Source: Lachnospiraceae bacterium
GTDB taxonomy: Bacteria; Bacillota; Clostridia; Lachnospirales; Lachnospiraceae
Length of the DNA stretch: 64,000 nt
Assembly (NCBI GenBank): GCA_014804695.1
Contig: JAAUZJ010000017.1
Location: 1 to 64,000, forward strand
Direction of reading: 5' to 3'
Each line of letters starts with the position of its first letter. Position 1 is the stretch's first letter. Position numbers and translations under genes: made by a program. This document shows, in pieces, positions 36,330 to 45,282 of the stretch. The notes beneath the pieces were generated by a model. That model made no database searches. It had not been told where the DNA came from and worked only from the letters and a program-made list of their open reading frames with translations.

Positions 36330-38018
36330 CTACGTAATCGCTTTAACGACATCCGCCATACGGATAGTCGTCTGCCTATGCGCGATCATTATTACGGTTT
36401 TCTTACTTTTAAGTCCGTTTATTGCATCCGCCACCATTTTTTCGGATTCATTATCAAGCGCGGAGGTTGCCTCGTCCATAAGTATGATTGGGGCATCTTT
36501 TAATATGGCTCTTGCAATGGCAATCCTCTGACGCTCCCCTCCTGACAGGCTGTTTCCCCTGTTTACCAGTATTGTGTCATAGCCGTTTTCAAGTTTGGAT
36601 ATAAACTCATGGGCATTGGCCAGTTTTGCAGCTTCTATGACTTCCTGCTCAGAGGCGCCCGCTCTTGCATATCTGATGTTATCCATAATGCTCACATTAT
36701 ACATATATGGCTCCTGCGGCACATATGCTATCAGCGATCTTGCCTTTGACAAGCCCAGCTCCTTTACTGATTTTCCATAAAGAAAAACGTCGCCGCTTTC
36801 CATTGTATAAAAACCTAATAACAACTTTGCTAATGTAGTCTTACCGCAGCCTGACGGACCGGTAAGTGCGATCAGTTTATTTGCCGGGAATTCATAGCTG
36901 GCATTGTTAAACAATTTTTCCTTATCCTGATATCCAAAAACAATATTCCGGTACTCTACGGCGTTTTCATTTGCCGTCTCCTGTTCAAACCCGGATTCAG
37001 TTTCAGACTTAAGCTTATTCTGTTGAATACCGGAATCTGAAACCGGCTCTTTATTTTCTTCAGGCAGTGCTAAAAAGTCGAATATCCTCTCAGCATATGC
37101 TATACGGTTGACAAGTTCCGGAAAATTTTTCCCAAGCTGCAAAAACTTCCAACTAAGCGATGTGTATAATGTATATATCGCCGCCACTTCGCCAATGGTC
37201 GATAAACCCTGCCCTACAAATATAATTCCGATCACGATAAACATAAGCGCACATAGCAGGTCAAAACCGCCATTAAGCGTCTCTAATAAAGCCCCAAGGC
37301 GCATTCTTACTCTTTGCGCGGCTGTATACTCATCATTAATTTTCTCATATTTTAAAACGCCTGTGTGGTTAGTATCGTATATTTTACTAATGGCCGCTCC
37401 TGCGATCATATTAGAAAGCACATTTGTCATCAGCATATTTTTCTCAGAAAGTCTCTTTCCTACTGCCTTCATAGGTTTAGAAAGTAATGTATTTATTAAA
37501 AACAGCAGCACATTAAATACAATCAATACTATTGTCATAAATGGATTAATGATCATCATTGCAATAGCAAAAACAGTAACAGATATAATAGGAGCCATAA
37601 CTCTTCTTAATCTTGCTGAAAAAATATTCGATGCCATATCCGTATCATAGAGAAGTTTGGATAAGATTTCCCCGCTATGATGCTTTTCATAATAAGTCAT
37701 AGGAAATCTCATTGACTTCTCAAATACAAGTATCTTTAATTTTAACGTCATTCTCTTTGCCTCATTGTTATAAATGCACATAAAAACACTTGCTAAGACA
37801 ATCGTCGCAACTCCTGCAACAATTGTAATGATCATTGCCGTTTTACTCTCAGTTACGCTTCCTTTACCTGCACAATCAAAAACTATTTTCATAAATACGG
37901 AACCTGCGACCTCAAACAAAGCATTTAGCGCTGTCATCATAACGATTGCAAGGAGATACAGAGGAAGTCTATTTCCCATCATCTTAAGGCTTTTTATCAA
38001 ACTCTTTGTAATACTCAT
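36330..38018 (-). CDS. ABC exporter, fused permease-ATPase (second of pair)
   Basis: 562 residues: six membrane helices (about 1-310) then an ATPase domain with Walker A GPSGCGKTTLAKL, signature LSGGERQRIAIARAIL and Walker B PIILMDEATSALD. The H-loop MIAHRQTT is present, but the protein stops about 15 residues later, shorter than the usual tail. Its ATG overlaps the stop of the preceding exporter gene (TAATG), so the two are translationally coupled and should form a heterodimeric exporter. Substrate unknown; the divergent AraC regulator is the likely controller. Confidence 0.9.
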   Translation of the reverse strand: MSITKSLIKSLKMMGNRLPLYLLAIVMMTALNALFEVAGSVFMKIVFDCAGKGSVTESKTAMIITIVAGVATIVLASVFMCIYNNEAKRMTLKLKILVFEKSMRFPMTYYEKHHSGEILSKLLYDTDMASNIFSARLRRVMAPIISVTVFAIAMMIINPFMTIVLIVFNVLLFLINTLLSKPMKAVGKRLSEKNMLMTNVLSNMIAGAAISKIYDTNHTGVLKYEKINDEYTAAQRVRMRLGALLETLNGGFDLLCALMFIVIGIIFVGQGLSTIGEVAAIYTLYTSLSWKFLQLGKNFPELVNRIAYAERIFDFLALPEENKEPVSDSGIQQNKLKSETESGFEQETANENAVEYRNIVFGYQDKEKLFNNASYEFPANKLIALTGPSGCGKTTLAKLLLGFYTMESGDVFLYGKSVKELGLSKARSLIAYVPQEPYMYNVSIMDNIRYARAGASEQEVIEAAKLANAHEFISKLENGYDTILVNRGNSLSGGERQRIAIARAILKDAPIILMDEATSALDNESEKMVADAINGLKSKKTVIMIAHRQTTIRMADVVKAIT

Positions 38019-39757
38019 TAATTATGTCCCTCCTTGCCATACAATGCTGCATATAAGCCATTTTGCTTTATCAGTTCTTCATGGCTGCCCACTTCAACAA
38101 TCTCACCCTGATTCAGACAGTAAATCCTATCCACGTTTTTTATCGTAGAAAGTCTGTGCGCTATTATAATAACCGCTCTTTCGTCACTTTCAGAAAGCGT
38201 TTTGCTAATGATCTTCTCCGTCTCTTCATCCAATGAGGATGTAGGTTCATCTAATAAAATCAGCGGAGCATTTTTGTATAACGCCCTTGCAATGGAGATT
38301 CTCTGGCGTTCCCCTCCGGACAGCTTAACGCCCCTTTCCCCGACTTCCGTATCAAATTTATCCGGAAGCTCGCATATTTTTTGGTATATGCCTGCACTTT
38401 TACAAGCTTTTTCCGCCTTATTAAGGTCCATATCCTTTGAACCGTATACTACATTTTCCAATATTGTTTCGGGAAATAAAAATGAATCCTGCGGTACATA
38501 CGAAATCAGACTTCTTGCCGCATTAATATCCCACGCTGAAAACAGCTGCCCGCACAGGTAATAATCTCCTCCGCTTACCCGTTCAAACCCGCACAATAAT
38601 TTAAACAGCGTAGACTTTCCTGCCCCTGAGGGACCGACTATGGCTATCCTTTCTCCTTTTTTTATGCTTATATCTATACTTTTTAAAATCCTGCCCGCAT
38701 CAGACTTTTTATCATCACCTGCATATGTAAACGATACATTTTTCATTTCAATAAGATTTTTGACACTCTCTGATTCATTACCTGTATAGCTGCCGCTTGC
38801 TTCTTTTGGCGTAGCAATCAATGCTTCGATTCTTTTTACAGAAATCATCATCTCTCTGGCGTCTATTACACGGAAAGGCAACTCGCTAAGAGGAGACGAA
38901 ATCTTGCCAAACAGCACGAGAAACGCCATAAGTTCACCTACCGTAATTACATTTTTAAGTACAAGCATTAAAACAATCAGCGAACAGATAATGGACGGCA
39001 CCCACTTAATTGCCTGAACAAGCCCATTTGCCAAAGCCTGATATCTATTTCTTGAATATTCATTTTTTAATATCTCATCCGCCTTAAGCGTAACCCTCCT
39101 GTCCAGTATCTCCTCTATCCCATATGCTTTTGCAACTTCGATGCCCTCTATATTATCAAGCGCAATATCTGCCAATTCATCGTACTTTCCTCTACGTTTT
39201 TTCGCTAATTCATTGATTCTTTTGGCGATAATCTCACTTGAAAAGATAACAATAGGAAAGGTGACTATAATTCCTGCAAAAATAAGCCAGTTCATTTTGA
39301 TAAGGGCGACACTGATCGTTATAATGGAAACTGTATACTGTAATATATCAGGGAGTATCTCCGATAACAGCGTTCCCATATCACTAATGTCGGACGTTAG
39401 TTTATTAATTACGGTTCCGGCATTTTTTTCAAAAAAACCGTAATGTATCTTTTCTAACGACTCCACTGTGATGTTTTTACAATCCCTTTGCACTTTGATA
39501 CTGAACGATTCACCCATGATCGTTTTTACAAAAGTCAGAATCATTGACACTAAAATGATCCACATCGTCCTATAGGCTAAACTGCCAATATCAATAGTGT
39601 TTCCGTCCATTATAGCGTTTATGGCATCTGTGATAAGCTCCGAACCCATGATTACCAGCTTTGATAAAACGTATGACAAAATCCCTGCCGCGCCAAACAA
39701 CCAGCTATATTTTAGCACTATGCTTTTGACGGAATACTTTTGCTTCATAATAATCAA
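38018..39757 (-). CDS. ABC exporter, fused permease-ATPase (first of pair)
   Basis: 579 residues: six helices, then an ATPase with Walker A GPSGAGKSTLFKL, signature LSGGERQRISIARALY, Walker B PLILLDEPTSSLDEET and switch IIAHRLST. The Walker B Glu is replaced by no other residue, so this half is catalytically complete. Forms a heterodimer with the overlapping downstream partner. The 188-bp region to the divergent AraC gene contains two palindromes (39841-39878 and 39887-39924). Confidence 0.92.
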   Translation of the reverse strand: MIIMKQKYSVKSIVLKYSWLFGAAGILSYVLSKLVIMGSELITDAINAIMDGNTIDIGSLAYRTMWIILVSMILTFVKTIMGESFSIKVQRDCKNITVESLEKIHYGFFEKNAGTVINKLTSDISDMGTLLSEILPDILQYTVSIITISVALIKMNWLIFAGIIVTFPIVIFSSEIIAKRINELAKKRRGKYDELADIALDNIEGIEVAKAYGIEEILDRRVTLKADEILKNEYSRNRYQALANGLVQAIKWVPSIICSLIVLMLVLKNVITVGELMAFLVLFGKISSPLSELPFRVIDAREMMISVKRIEALIATPKEASGSYTGNESESVKNLIEMKNVSFTYAGDDKKSDAGRILKSIDISIKKGERIAIVGPSGAGKSTLFKLLCGFERVSGGDYYLCGQLFSAWDINAARSLISYVPQDSFLFPETILENVVYGSKDMDLNKAEKACKSAGIYQKICELPDKFDTEVGERGVKLSGGERQRISIARALYKNAPLILLDEPTSSLDEETEKIISKTLSESDERAVIIIAHRLSTIKNVDRIYCLNQGEIVEVGSHEELIKQNGLYAALYGKEGHN

Positions 39758-39840
39758 CTCCCAAGTTTATCAAGTCTTAACTACTTGTATTTGTTCAGTA
39801 ATCATTATATAATTTTAAAAATGGAATTTCATCAAATATA

Positions 39841-39878
39841 AAAGCATTATTGAACCCAAATCTATAATATAATGCTTT
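39841..39878. promoter_or_regulatory. hairpin overlapping a candidate promoter of the AraC gene
   Basis: AAAGCATTAT (39841-39850) pairs with ATAATGCTTT (39869-39878). A perfect TATAAT (39863-39868) lies in the loop and could be a -10 element for the + strand AraC gene, though no good -35 is seen. Confidence 0.45.
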
Positions 39879-39886
39879 CGCCTTAA

Positions 39887-39924
39887 GATTCGGATGTCAA
39901 AAGATACATTTTGACATCCGAATC
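39887..39924. repeat. 38-bp palindrome made of MITE termini
   Basis: GATTCGGATGTCAAAA pairs perfectly with TTTTGACATCCGAATC around GATACA. The first 26 bases match the end of the 35860-36174 element at 24 positions. It looks like the two MITE tips joined without an interior. Flanks (CGCCTTAA and CCCTTAAA) are similar but not an exact duplication. It lies 22 bases before the AraC start. Confidence 0.75.
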
Positions 39925-39945
39925 CCCTTAAAGAAAGGAATCAAT

Positions 39946-40788
39946 ATGCCACTGCCATTAAAACCTGAAGAAAATGTCCATATCGACCACCTGATAAAAC
40001 CCGGAACCTATTCCATGCCGACGATGCAGGCCGCATCCGACCACTATGCCATTGGATATATTGTATCTGGAGACAGACGTTGGATTTCCACTGAAATGAT
40101 CCGCACGACACATGGAGGAGATGCCGCTATATCAAAGCCTCATTTATATCATCGTAACTGCTCCATGTCCGATGTTCCATATGACCGATATTTGATTAAG
40201 ATCAGAATAGAATGTTTTCAACCAATAATAGATATTATCGGCGAAGAAGAACTGAATGTAATTTGTTCAAATTACCTGCATTTTTCTAAAGAGTCTCAGA
40301 AAATAATCTGCTCCATGTTAGAAGAAATGCTTAAAGAATATGAAAAAAACTCCCCCTACTCCCAGCTTTTGCTTCAGGGAATGGTTTATAAACTATTTTT
40401 TTATTTGTATGAAAACCATATCCCATCGGAATATGACGAGCAGATTATACAGCTAAAGGAATTTGACGAGCGTATTAATAAGGCTTTAGTTTATGTGGAA
40501 GATAATCTAATGAGCGGAACTTCTATTGAAGAGACTGCTGACTATGTATCCCTGTCTCCGTCGCATTTTTCACGCCTTTTTAAGAAGGTTACAGGTTCCT
40601 CCTACACTGATTATCTTACAGATGTAAGATTACAACATGCCCAAATATTACTTGGAATCGACGATTTGTCTATCAGTGAGATTGCAGCTAAAATTGGAGT
40701 TGCAAATGGAAATTATCTATGTACTTTGTTTAAGAAAAGGTATGGGGTAACGCCTACCGGTTATAGGAAAGAAATCAGAAAACAATAG
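39946..40788 (+). CDS. AraC-family regulator with N-terminal cupin-like domain
   Basis: 280 residues. The N-terminal half is a cupin-type sensor (YAIGYIVSGDRRWIST, HRNCSMSDVPYDRY). The C-terminal ~100 residues hold two helix-turn-helix units: IEETADYVSLSPSHFSRLFKKVTGSSYTDYL and SISEIAAKIGVANGNYLCTLFKKRYGVTPTGYRK. AAAGAAAGG precedes ATG 39946. Divergent from the exporter pair, which it probably activates. Confidence 0.92.
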   Translation: MPLPLKPEENVHIDHLIKPGTYSMPTMQAASDHYAIGYIVSGDRRWISTEMIRTTHGGDAAISKPHLYHRNCSMSDVPYDRYLIKIRIECFQPIIDIIGEEELNVICSNYLHFSKESQKIICSMLEEMLKEYEKNSPYSQLLLQGMVYKLFFYLYENHIPSEYDEQIIQLKEFDERINKALVYVEDNLMSGTSIEETADYVSLSPSHFSRLFKKVTGSSYTDYLTDVRLQHAQILLGIDDLSISEIAAKIGVANGNYLCTLFKKRYGVTPTGYRKEIRKQ

Positions 40789-40879
40789 TTCTCTATCATG
40801 CCGGACATATAAATGGGCATCCAATTCTCAATCGCCGCGTCAATCCTTTTGCTAATATCATAGTTTGAACATAATAAAA

Positions 40880-40912
40880 GGACACTTCCAAATTCTCACT
40901 TGGAAAGTATCC
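40880..40912. terminator. terminator hairpin after the AraC gene, GGAAAGTATCC family
   Basis: GGACACTTCCAA (40880-40892, with the G at 40880) pairs with TTGGAAAGTATCC (40900-40912) with one bulge. It lies between the convergent AraC and PIN-associated genes. The GGAAAGTAT(C/T)C arm recurs at 46741 and 60508. Confidence 0.65.
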
Positions 40913-40946
40913 TAAAGGTGCGCTTCCGGAATATTCATTGCCTCCA

Positions 40947-41174
40947 TCAAATTTCTGCCTCATCTTTTTTGCAAAACGGATTTTCTTTGGAGTACGCAAC
41001 CGCCGCATTGTTAAATTCATCAGAACTCATATTGTCAAAATGTTCCCGCTGCCACTTCGTATAATCAAACCGCTCTCTATTAATCACAGCAATAAACCTC
41101 TCTGTCTCAACTACTCCCAGCTTCTCTAACAGGCAATGAATCCCTCTGTTCATAATTTCAATATCACTGACCAT
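40947..41174 (-). CDS. putative antitoxin partner of the PIN-domain toxin
   Basis: 75 residues, helical and charged. The pattern EIMNRGIHCLLEKLGVVETERFI then FDYTKWQREHFDNMSSDEFNNAAVAYSKE resembles small proteins seen next to PIN-domain toxins in Clostridia and cyanobacteria. It begins inside the last codons of the PIN gene (11-bp overlap), so the two are translationally coupled. It does not look like a VapB AbrB- or RHH-type DNA-binding antitoxin. Confidence 0.65.
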   Translation of the reverse strand: MVSDIEIMNRGIHCLLEKLGVVETERFIAVINRERFDYTKWQREHFDNMSSDEFNNAAVAYSKENPFCKKDEAEI

Positions 41175-41616
41175 TTATATCTCCCTCCAATCTTCTGATA
41201 AAATCTATGGGGTTTAACATCTGAATTTCAATTGTCTTATATTTTAACAGCCTGTCATCTGTGGTAAGGAAACAATCACAGGAAGAGTAAACCGCACAGG
41301 CTACATGATAAGCGTCTTTCATTTTGATTCCTGTTTTTATTATTTCCTCTGCTTTGGACTTTATGATGTCCGCCTTGTCAATATCTATATATTCCACACT
41401 GTTCCTCTGTATAAACTCACTGATTGCTGTTCGTTTTGTCTCATATGGATTCCGGCTGTTCTCATACCACAAAACATATGATGTTACCAAATCCAATTTC
41501 TTATTTTTTACCAGATCCTGTATATATAGCTTTGCCTGTGTCTCCAATGAAATACGGATCTGCGTCTGGTCATCATATGGGCGGTTAAAACAGCAGTTAT
41601 CTAAATATATTTTCAT
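41164..41616 (-). CDS. PIN-domain ribonuclease, VapC-like toxin
   Basis: 150 residues. PIN acidic residues are seen in IYLDNCCFNRP (Asp 6), the ENSRNP region, IKMKDAYHVACAVYSSCDCFLTTDDRLL (about 97-125), giving the expected metal-binding quartet. PIN toxins cut tRNA or rRNA when not bound by their antitoxin. Here the toxin gene precedes its partner, opposite to classical vapBC order. Confidence 0.8.
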   Translation of the reverse strand: MKIYLDNCCFNRPYDDQTQIRISLETQAKLYIQDLVKNKKLDLVTSYVLWYENSRNPYETKRTAISEFIQRNSVEYIDIDKADIIKSKAEEIIKTGIKMKDAYHVACAVYSSCDCFLTTDDRLLKYKTIEIQMLNPIDFIRRLEGDINGQ

Positions 41617-41785
41617 TCTTCACCTCTTTTTCGTTTATTATATACTGCCACAAAAAAATTTACAAGGTCTGCACGGCGGTTCAGTTCAAACTGGGCGGTT
41701 GTCCCTTTTCATATTCCATATGTCTTTGCAATAATCAAAATCTCAACATGGATATTTCACTCTCTCCCAATCATAACTTAACGTC

Positions 41786-43570
41786 TTAGAACTTCTCTTC
41801 ACAGCAGGCTCTTCTCGACAACTCCACAAGCCCCCTATATACTCCACCCTGTTCCATCAGCTCAGTATGCCCGCCTTTTTCACACACCTTCCCACTCTCT
41901 ATTACGTATATCATATCTGCTTTTTCAATAGTTGAGAGCCTATGTGCTACCACAAGCGTAGTGCGCCCTCCCATGAGCGCCGTGAGTCCCTTTTGAACGA
42001 GACGTTCGCTCTCTGCATCCAAAGCCGAGGTTGCCTCATCCAGAAGAAGTATCGGCGCATTCTTTATAAATGCACGGGCTATTGCAATCCGCTGGCGCTG
42101 CCCGCCTGACAGAGTTTCGCCACGCTCACCAACAATCGTGTCATATCCATTCGGAAATTCCATAATAAATTCATGTGCATAAGCACGCTTAGCAGCCTCT
42201 ACGATTTCTTCATCACTCGCATCCAGCCTGCCATACCGGATATTTTCTTTTATACTTGTTGTAAAAAGATATGCATCCTGCGGAACATACGCGATATTTC
42301 CACGCAACTCATCCAATGTGTAGCCGGACAGCGGCTTCCCAAGCACCTCAATACCGCCACTGTTTAATTGATAAAAACCTAACAACAGCTTGACTATCGT
42401 ACTCTTACCGCCTCCGCTCTCTCCTACGAGCGCAGCGGTTTTTCCCCTATCCACTGTAATATCTACGCCGCTTAGTACCTTTTCTGAATTTTCATAGGAA
42501 AATTCCGCATCCCTTATTTTGATTCCGCAATCCGGCGCTGCAAGATCACTCTCAGCGCCTAAGCAATCGTCCGTATAGCGCTGCATCAAAACAGACGTAT
42601 CCTGAACCGGTTCATCCAAAACCTCAAACACCCTATCTGCAAGGACAAAAGCATCTATCAGACTTCCCCATGCGCTGCCGATAGTACTTAAAAACATTGA
42701 CACCGTACTTTGTAAGCTTAAAATTGCTACAACAGTACCGAAATCTACCATACCTTCAAAGGACATAAAAACGCCGATAAGCAAAATAACAATATTGCAC
42801 AAAAAGCCAAATATCCATTCTACTGCATATACATCTGACATCCTGCGAAATCGCTTCATTGTAGCAGCCGCTGCATCTGCATTGGCGTCAGAATACTTTT
42901 CAACCATTGCCCATGTTCCGGGAAACATCTTGATAACATTAAGGCCCGCCAATATATCGGTAAGACTTTCGGTACATGCCGCAAGCAGCTTCTGTATTTT
43001 AACTGACATGCCGCGAAGCGGTTTTGAAAGAATCATGTCTATCTTAACGGATACCACGCTTAATACAAGTACCATAAGTCCTATCCGCCAGTCCAGTACT
43101 AAAATCATTATAATTGCAGCTATACCTCTTATTGCAGGATTTATAACCCATTGGTGTCTGTTCGCAAGCGAGGTCTTTATATCTTCCACATTAAAGCATA
43201 ATTTTTGTATGGAATCTGCACTATGATGCCCCTCAAAGTATGACATCGGCAGATGGAAAAGATGTGTCATGACCCTTATGCGCAGCCTTGCCATAATCTG
43301 GCGGACATTATACATATATATATAAGTTATCAAACGTCTTGTCATACTTGCTGTCAGAACAATAACTGCCAGCCAAAGCGAAGCCCTAAATAAAATCATA
43401 TCTGAGTCGGTTACCGCATTAATAATGTTTTGATAAAACAATGCGTTCATTGCGCTTACAAATACTTCCACAATGGGAATCAGCAGCGTGCAAAACCAGT
43501 ATACGCCGGATTTTTCATATAATGACAGGTACTTTTTAAACTTTTCAAAAGTTATTTTATCTTTATTCAT
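41786..43570 (-). CDS. ABC exporter, fused permease-ATPase (second of pair)
   Basis: 594 residues: six membrane helices, then ATPase with Walker A GESGGGKSTIVKL, signature LSGGQRQRIAIARAFI, Walker B PILLLDEATSALDAES and VVAHRLST. Starts 2 bases after the partner gene. Catalytic residues are complete in both halves, so a symmetric or heterodimeric exporter is likely. Its tail RRACCEEKF has a Cys pair of unknown meaning. Confidence 0.92.
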   Translation of the reverse strand: MNKDKITFEKFKKYLSLYEKSGVYWFCTLLIPIVEVFVSAMNALFYQNIINAVTDSDMILFRASLWLAVIVLTASMTRRLITYIYMYNVRQIMARLRIRVMTHLFHLPMSYFEGHHSADSIQKLCFNVEDIKTSLANRHQWVINPAIRGIAAIIMILVLDWRIGLMVLVLSVVSVKIDMILSKPLRGMSVKIQKLLAACTESLTDILAGLNVIKMFPGTWAMVEKYSDANADAAAATMKRFRRMSDVYAVEWIFGFLCNIVILLIGVFMSFEGMVDFGTVVAILSLQSTVSMFLSTIGSAWGSLIDAFVLADRVFEVLDEPVQDTSVLMQRYTDDCLGAESDLAAPDCGIKIRDAEFSYENSEKVLSGVDITVDRGKTAALVGESGGGKSTIVKLLLGFYQLNSGGIEVLGKPLSGYTLDELRGNIAYVPQDAYLFTTSIKENIRYGRLDASDEEIVEAAKRAYAHEFIMEFPNGYDTIVGERGETLSGGQRQRIAIARAFIKNAPILLLDEATSALDAESERLVQKGLTALMGGRTTLVVAHRLSTIEKADMIYVIESGKVCEKGGHTELMEQGGVYRGLVELSRRACCEEKF

Positions 43571-43572
43571 AA

Positions 43573-45282
43573 TTACACCTCTTCCCCGGCAGCAAAAATG
43601 GAATAAAGCTTTGGATAAACCCTGCCCCGCTCCATTAATTCTTCATGAGTACCGCTCTCAGCGACTCTCCCACGTTCTATAACTACGATATAGTCCGCAT
43701 TTTTAATAGTAGACAGCCTGTGTGCAACCACAAGCGTTGTACGTCCTTTCATCAGCCTGTCAAGCGCTTTTTGCACCTCGGCCTCCGCCGCTACATCAAG
43801 CGCAGACGTTGCCTCGTCTAAAAGCAGTATGGGCGCATCCTTTAAGATTGCGCGCGCGATGGAAATACGCTGCACCTGCCCTCCTGAGAGACGCGAACCC
43901 CTCTCGCCTGCCAGAGTATCGTACTTTTCCGGAAGTTCGCTTATGAAATCAGATGCATTCGCCGCTTCAGCAGCCATATAAATCTCATCACCACCCGCCC
44001 CGGGCTTGCCCATTGCAATATTTTCTCTCACAGATACCGGAAACAAATATGCATGCTGGGATACATAGGAAAAACGCGAGCGCAGCGCCTCCAGATTCCA
44101 GTCCTCAAGTTTAACTCCTTCAATTAAAATACTTCCATTCTGCGGCTGATAAAATCCACATAAGAGGCGAAGTAACGTGCTTTTTCCACCCCCGCTTGCA
44201 CCAACAACCGCTACCGTCTTACCCTTCGGAACTTTAAAGTTTGTACCATTTAGCACAGGAACCCCCTCTTCATAAGAAAACGACACATCCCTAAATTCTA
44301 TTGCAGGAGCATCCTCTATGCCGGATACCATGCTTCCCATCGGCTCGACCGGTGCATTCAGTATCTCAAACACCCTTTCTACTGCTGCCAATGCCACCTT
44401 ACTGTTAAAAGCCCTGTACGCCATGTCGTTAATAGCTTCCACCATATTGGGTAAAAGAGAAAAAAACGCCACTAAGCTGCCTATTGTAAGTCTTCCCTGT
44501 AAACAAAACCACCCTCCTGCAACAAGACAAAGTATAGAAGAAAGTGTTCCCGACAGCTGGTAGAACGCACCTCCCTTACTCTGGTTCTTATCATTGCTGA
44601 TTGCCATATCCGTCATTTTATACACGTTTTTTTGATAATCTTTCAAGAGAGTATCCTGTAGCGAATAGCTTTTTACAACATCCATGCCTCCTATTATATC
44701 TGCTGCCTCACTGATAATATCCGCCGAATACTGCATATATGCCTTTGAACCGGACTTGAATTTTGTAGTAAGTGCGGCTCCAAACGGCAGACAAATTATT
44801 ACAGGTACTATGGAAATCAGAAATAACGGCACATTGATATATAATAGATATGTAAAATAAAAGATGATTAAAAAAGGATACCTAATTACATAGATTAAGT
44901 CATTTTGTACAAAACCGCTTATCCGGTTCACATCATCTGTCAGTCTCGAGAGGATGTCTCCTGAGCGATTCTTAGACATAAATTCTGCTGTCATTCCGGT
45001 AATATGAACCACCGCATCATCCTTTACCTGCCTGAGCATCTTAGTTGCCATACTTCCGGACACATACCTTGTAATCCATGCCGAACCCGCTCCGGCTATT
45101 AGTATACAGATACTCATAAAAATAATTTGTCCTATGTTCGTTAATGTTCCTGCCTCCAGCCCATCGATTACATATTTTAAAATCTCAGAACCGGCAATAC
45201 CGCATCCGGTGCACAACGCTCCGGCTGACAGAGCAAGAAATATGAGTTTTTTGTATTTACCAATATATTTTAAGATTTCCAT
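43573..45282 (-). CDS. ABC exporter, fused permease-ATPase (first of pair)
   Basis: 569 residues: six helices, then ATPase with Walker A GASGGGKSTLLRL, signature LSGGQVQRISIARAIL, Walker B PILLLDEATSALD and VVAHRLST. Its start overlaps the end of the XRE-AIRS regulator gene by 13 bases (ribosome site AAAGGGAAG inside that gene), so regulator and exporter are made together. Confidence 0.92.
   Translation of the reverse strand: MEILKYIGKYKKLIFLALSAGALCTGCGIAGSEILKYVIDGLEAGTLTNIGQIIFMSICILIAGAGSAWITRYVSGSMATKMLRQVKDDAVVHITGMTAEFMSKNRSGDILSRLTDDVNRISGFVQNDLIYVIRYPFLIIFYFTYLLYINVPLFLISIVPVIICLPFGAALTTKFKSGSKAYMQYSADIISEAADIIGGMDVVKSYSLQDTLLKDYQKNVYKMTDMAISNDKNQSKGGAFYQLSGTLSSILCLVAGGWFCLQGRLTIGSLVAFFSLLPNMVEAINDMAYRAFNSKVALAAVERVFEILNAPVEPMGSMVSGIEDAPAIEFRDVSFSYEEGVPVLNGTNFKVPKGKTVAVVGASGGGKSTLLRLLCGFYQPQNGSILIEGVKLEDWNLEALRSRFSYVSQHAYLFPVSVRENIAMGKPGAGGDEIYMAAEAANASDFISELPEKYDTLAGERGSRLSGGQVQRISIARAILKDAPILLLDEATSALDVAAEAEVQKALDRLMKGRTTLVVAHRLSTIKNADYIVVIERGRVAESGTHEELMERGRVYPKLYSIFAAGEEV

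Noticed and set aside
36330..38018. Frameshift at the C-terminus of the ABC exporter
   Set aside because: The short tail ends cleanly after the H-loop, and no continuing homologous frame was seen downstream.
39879..39932. Target-site duplication around the 38-bp palindrome
   Set aside because: The flanks CGCCTTAA and CCCTTAAA align only with a shift, so a duplication cannot be claimed.
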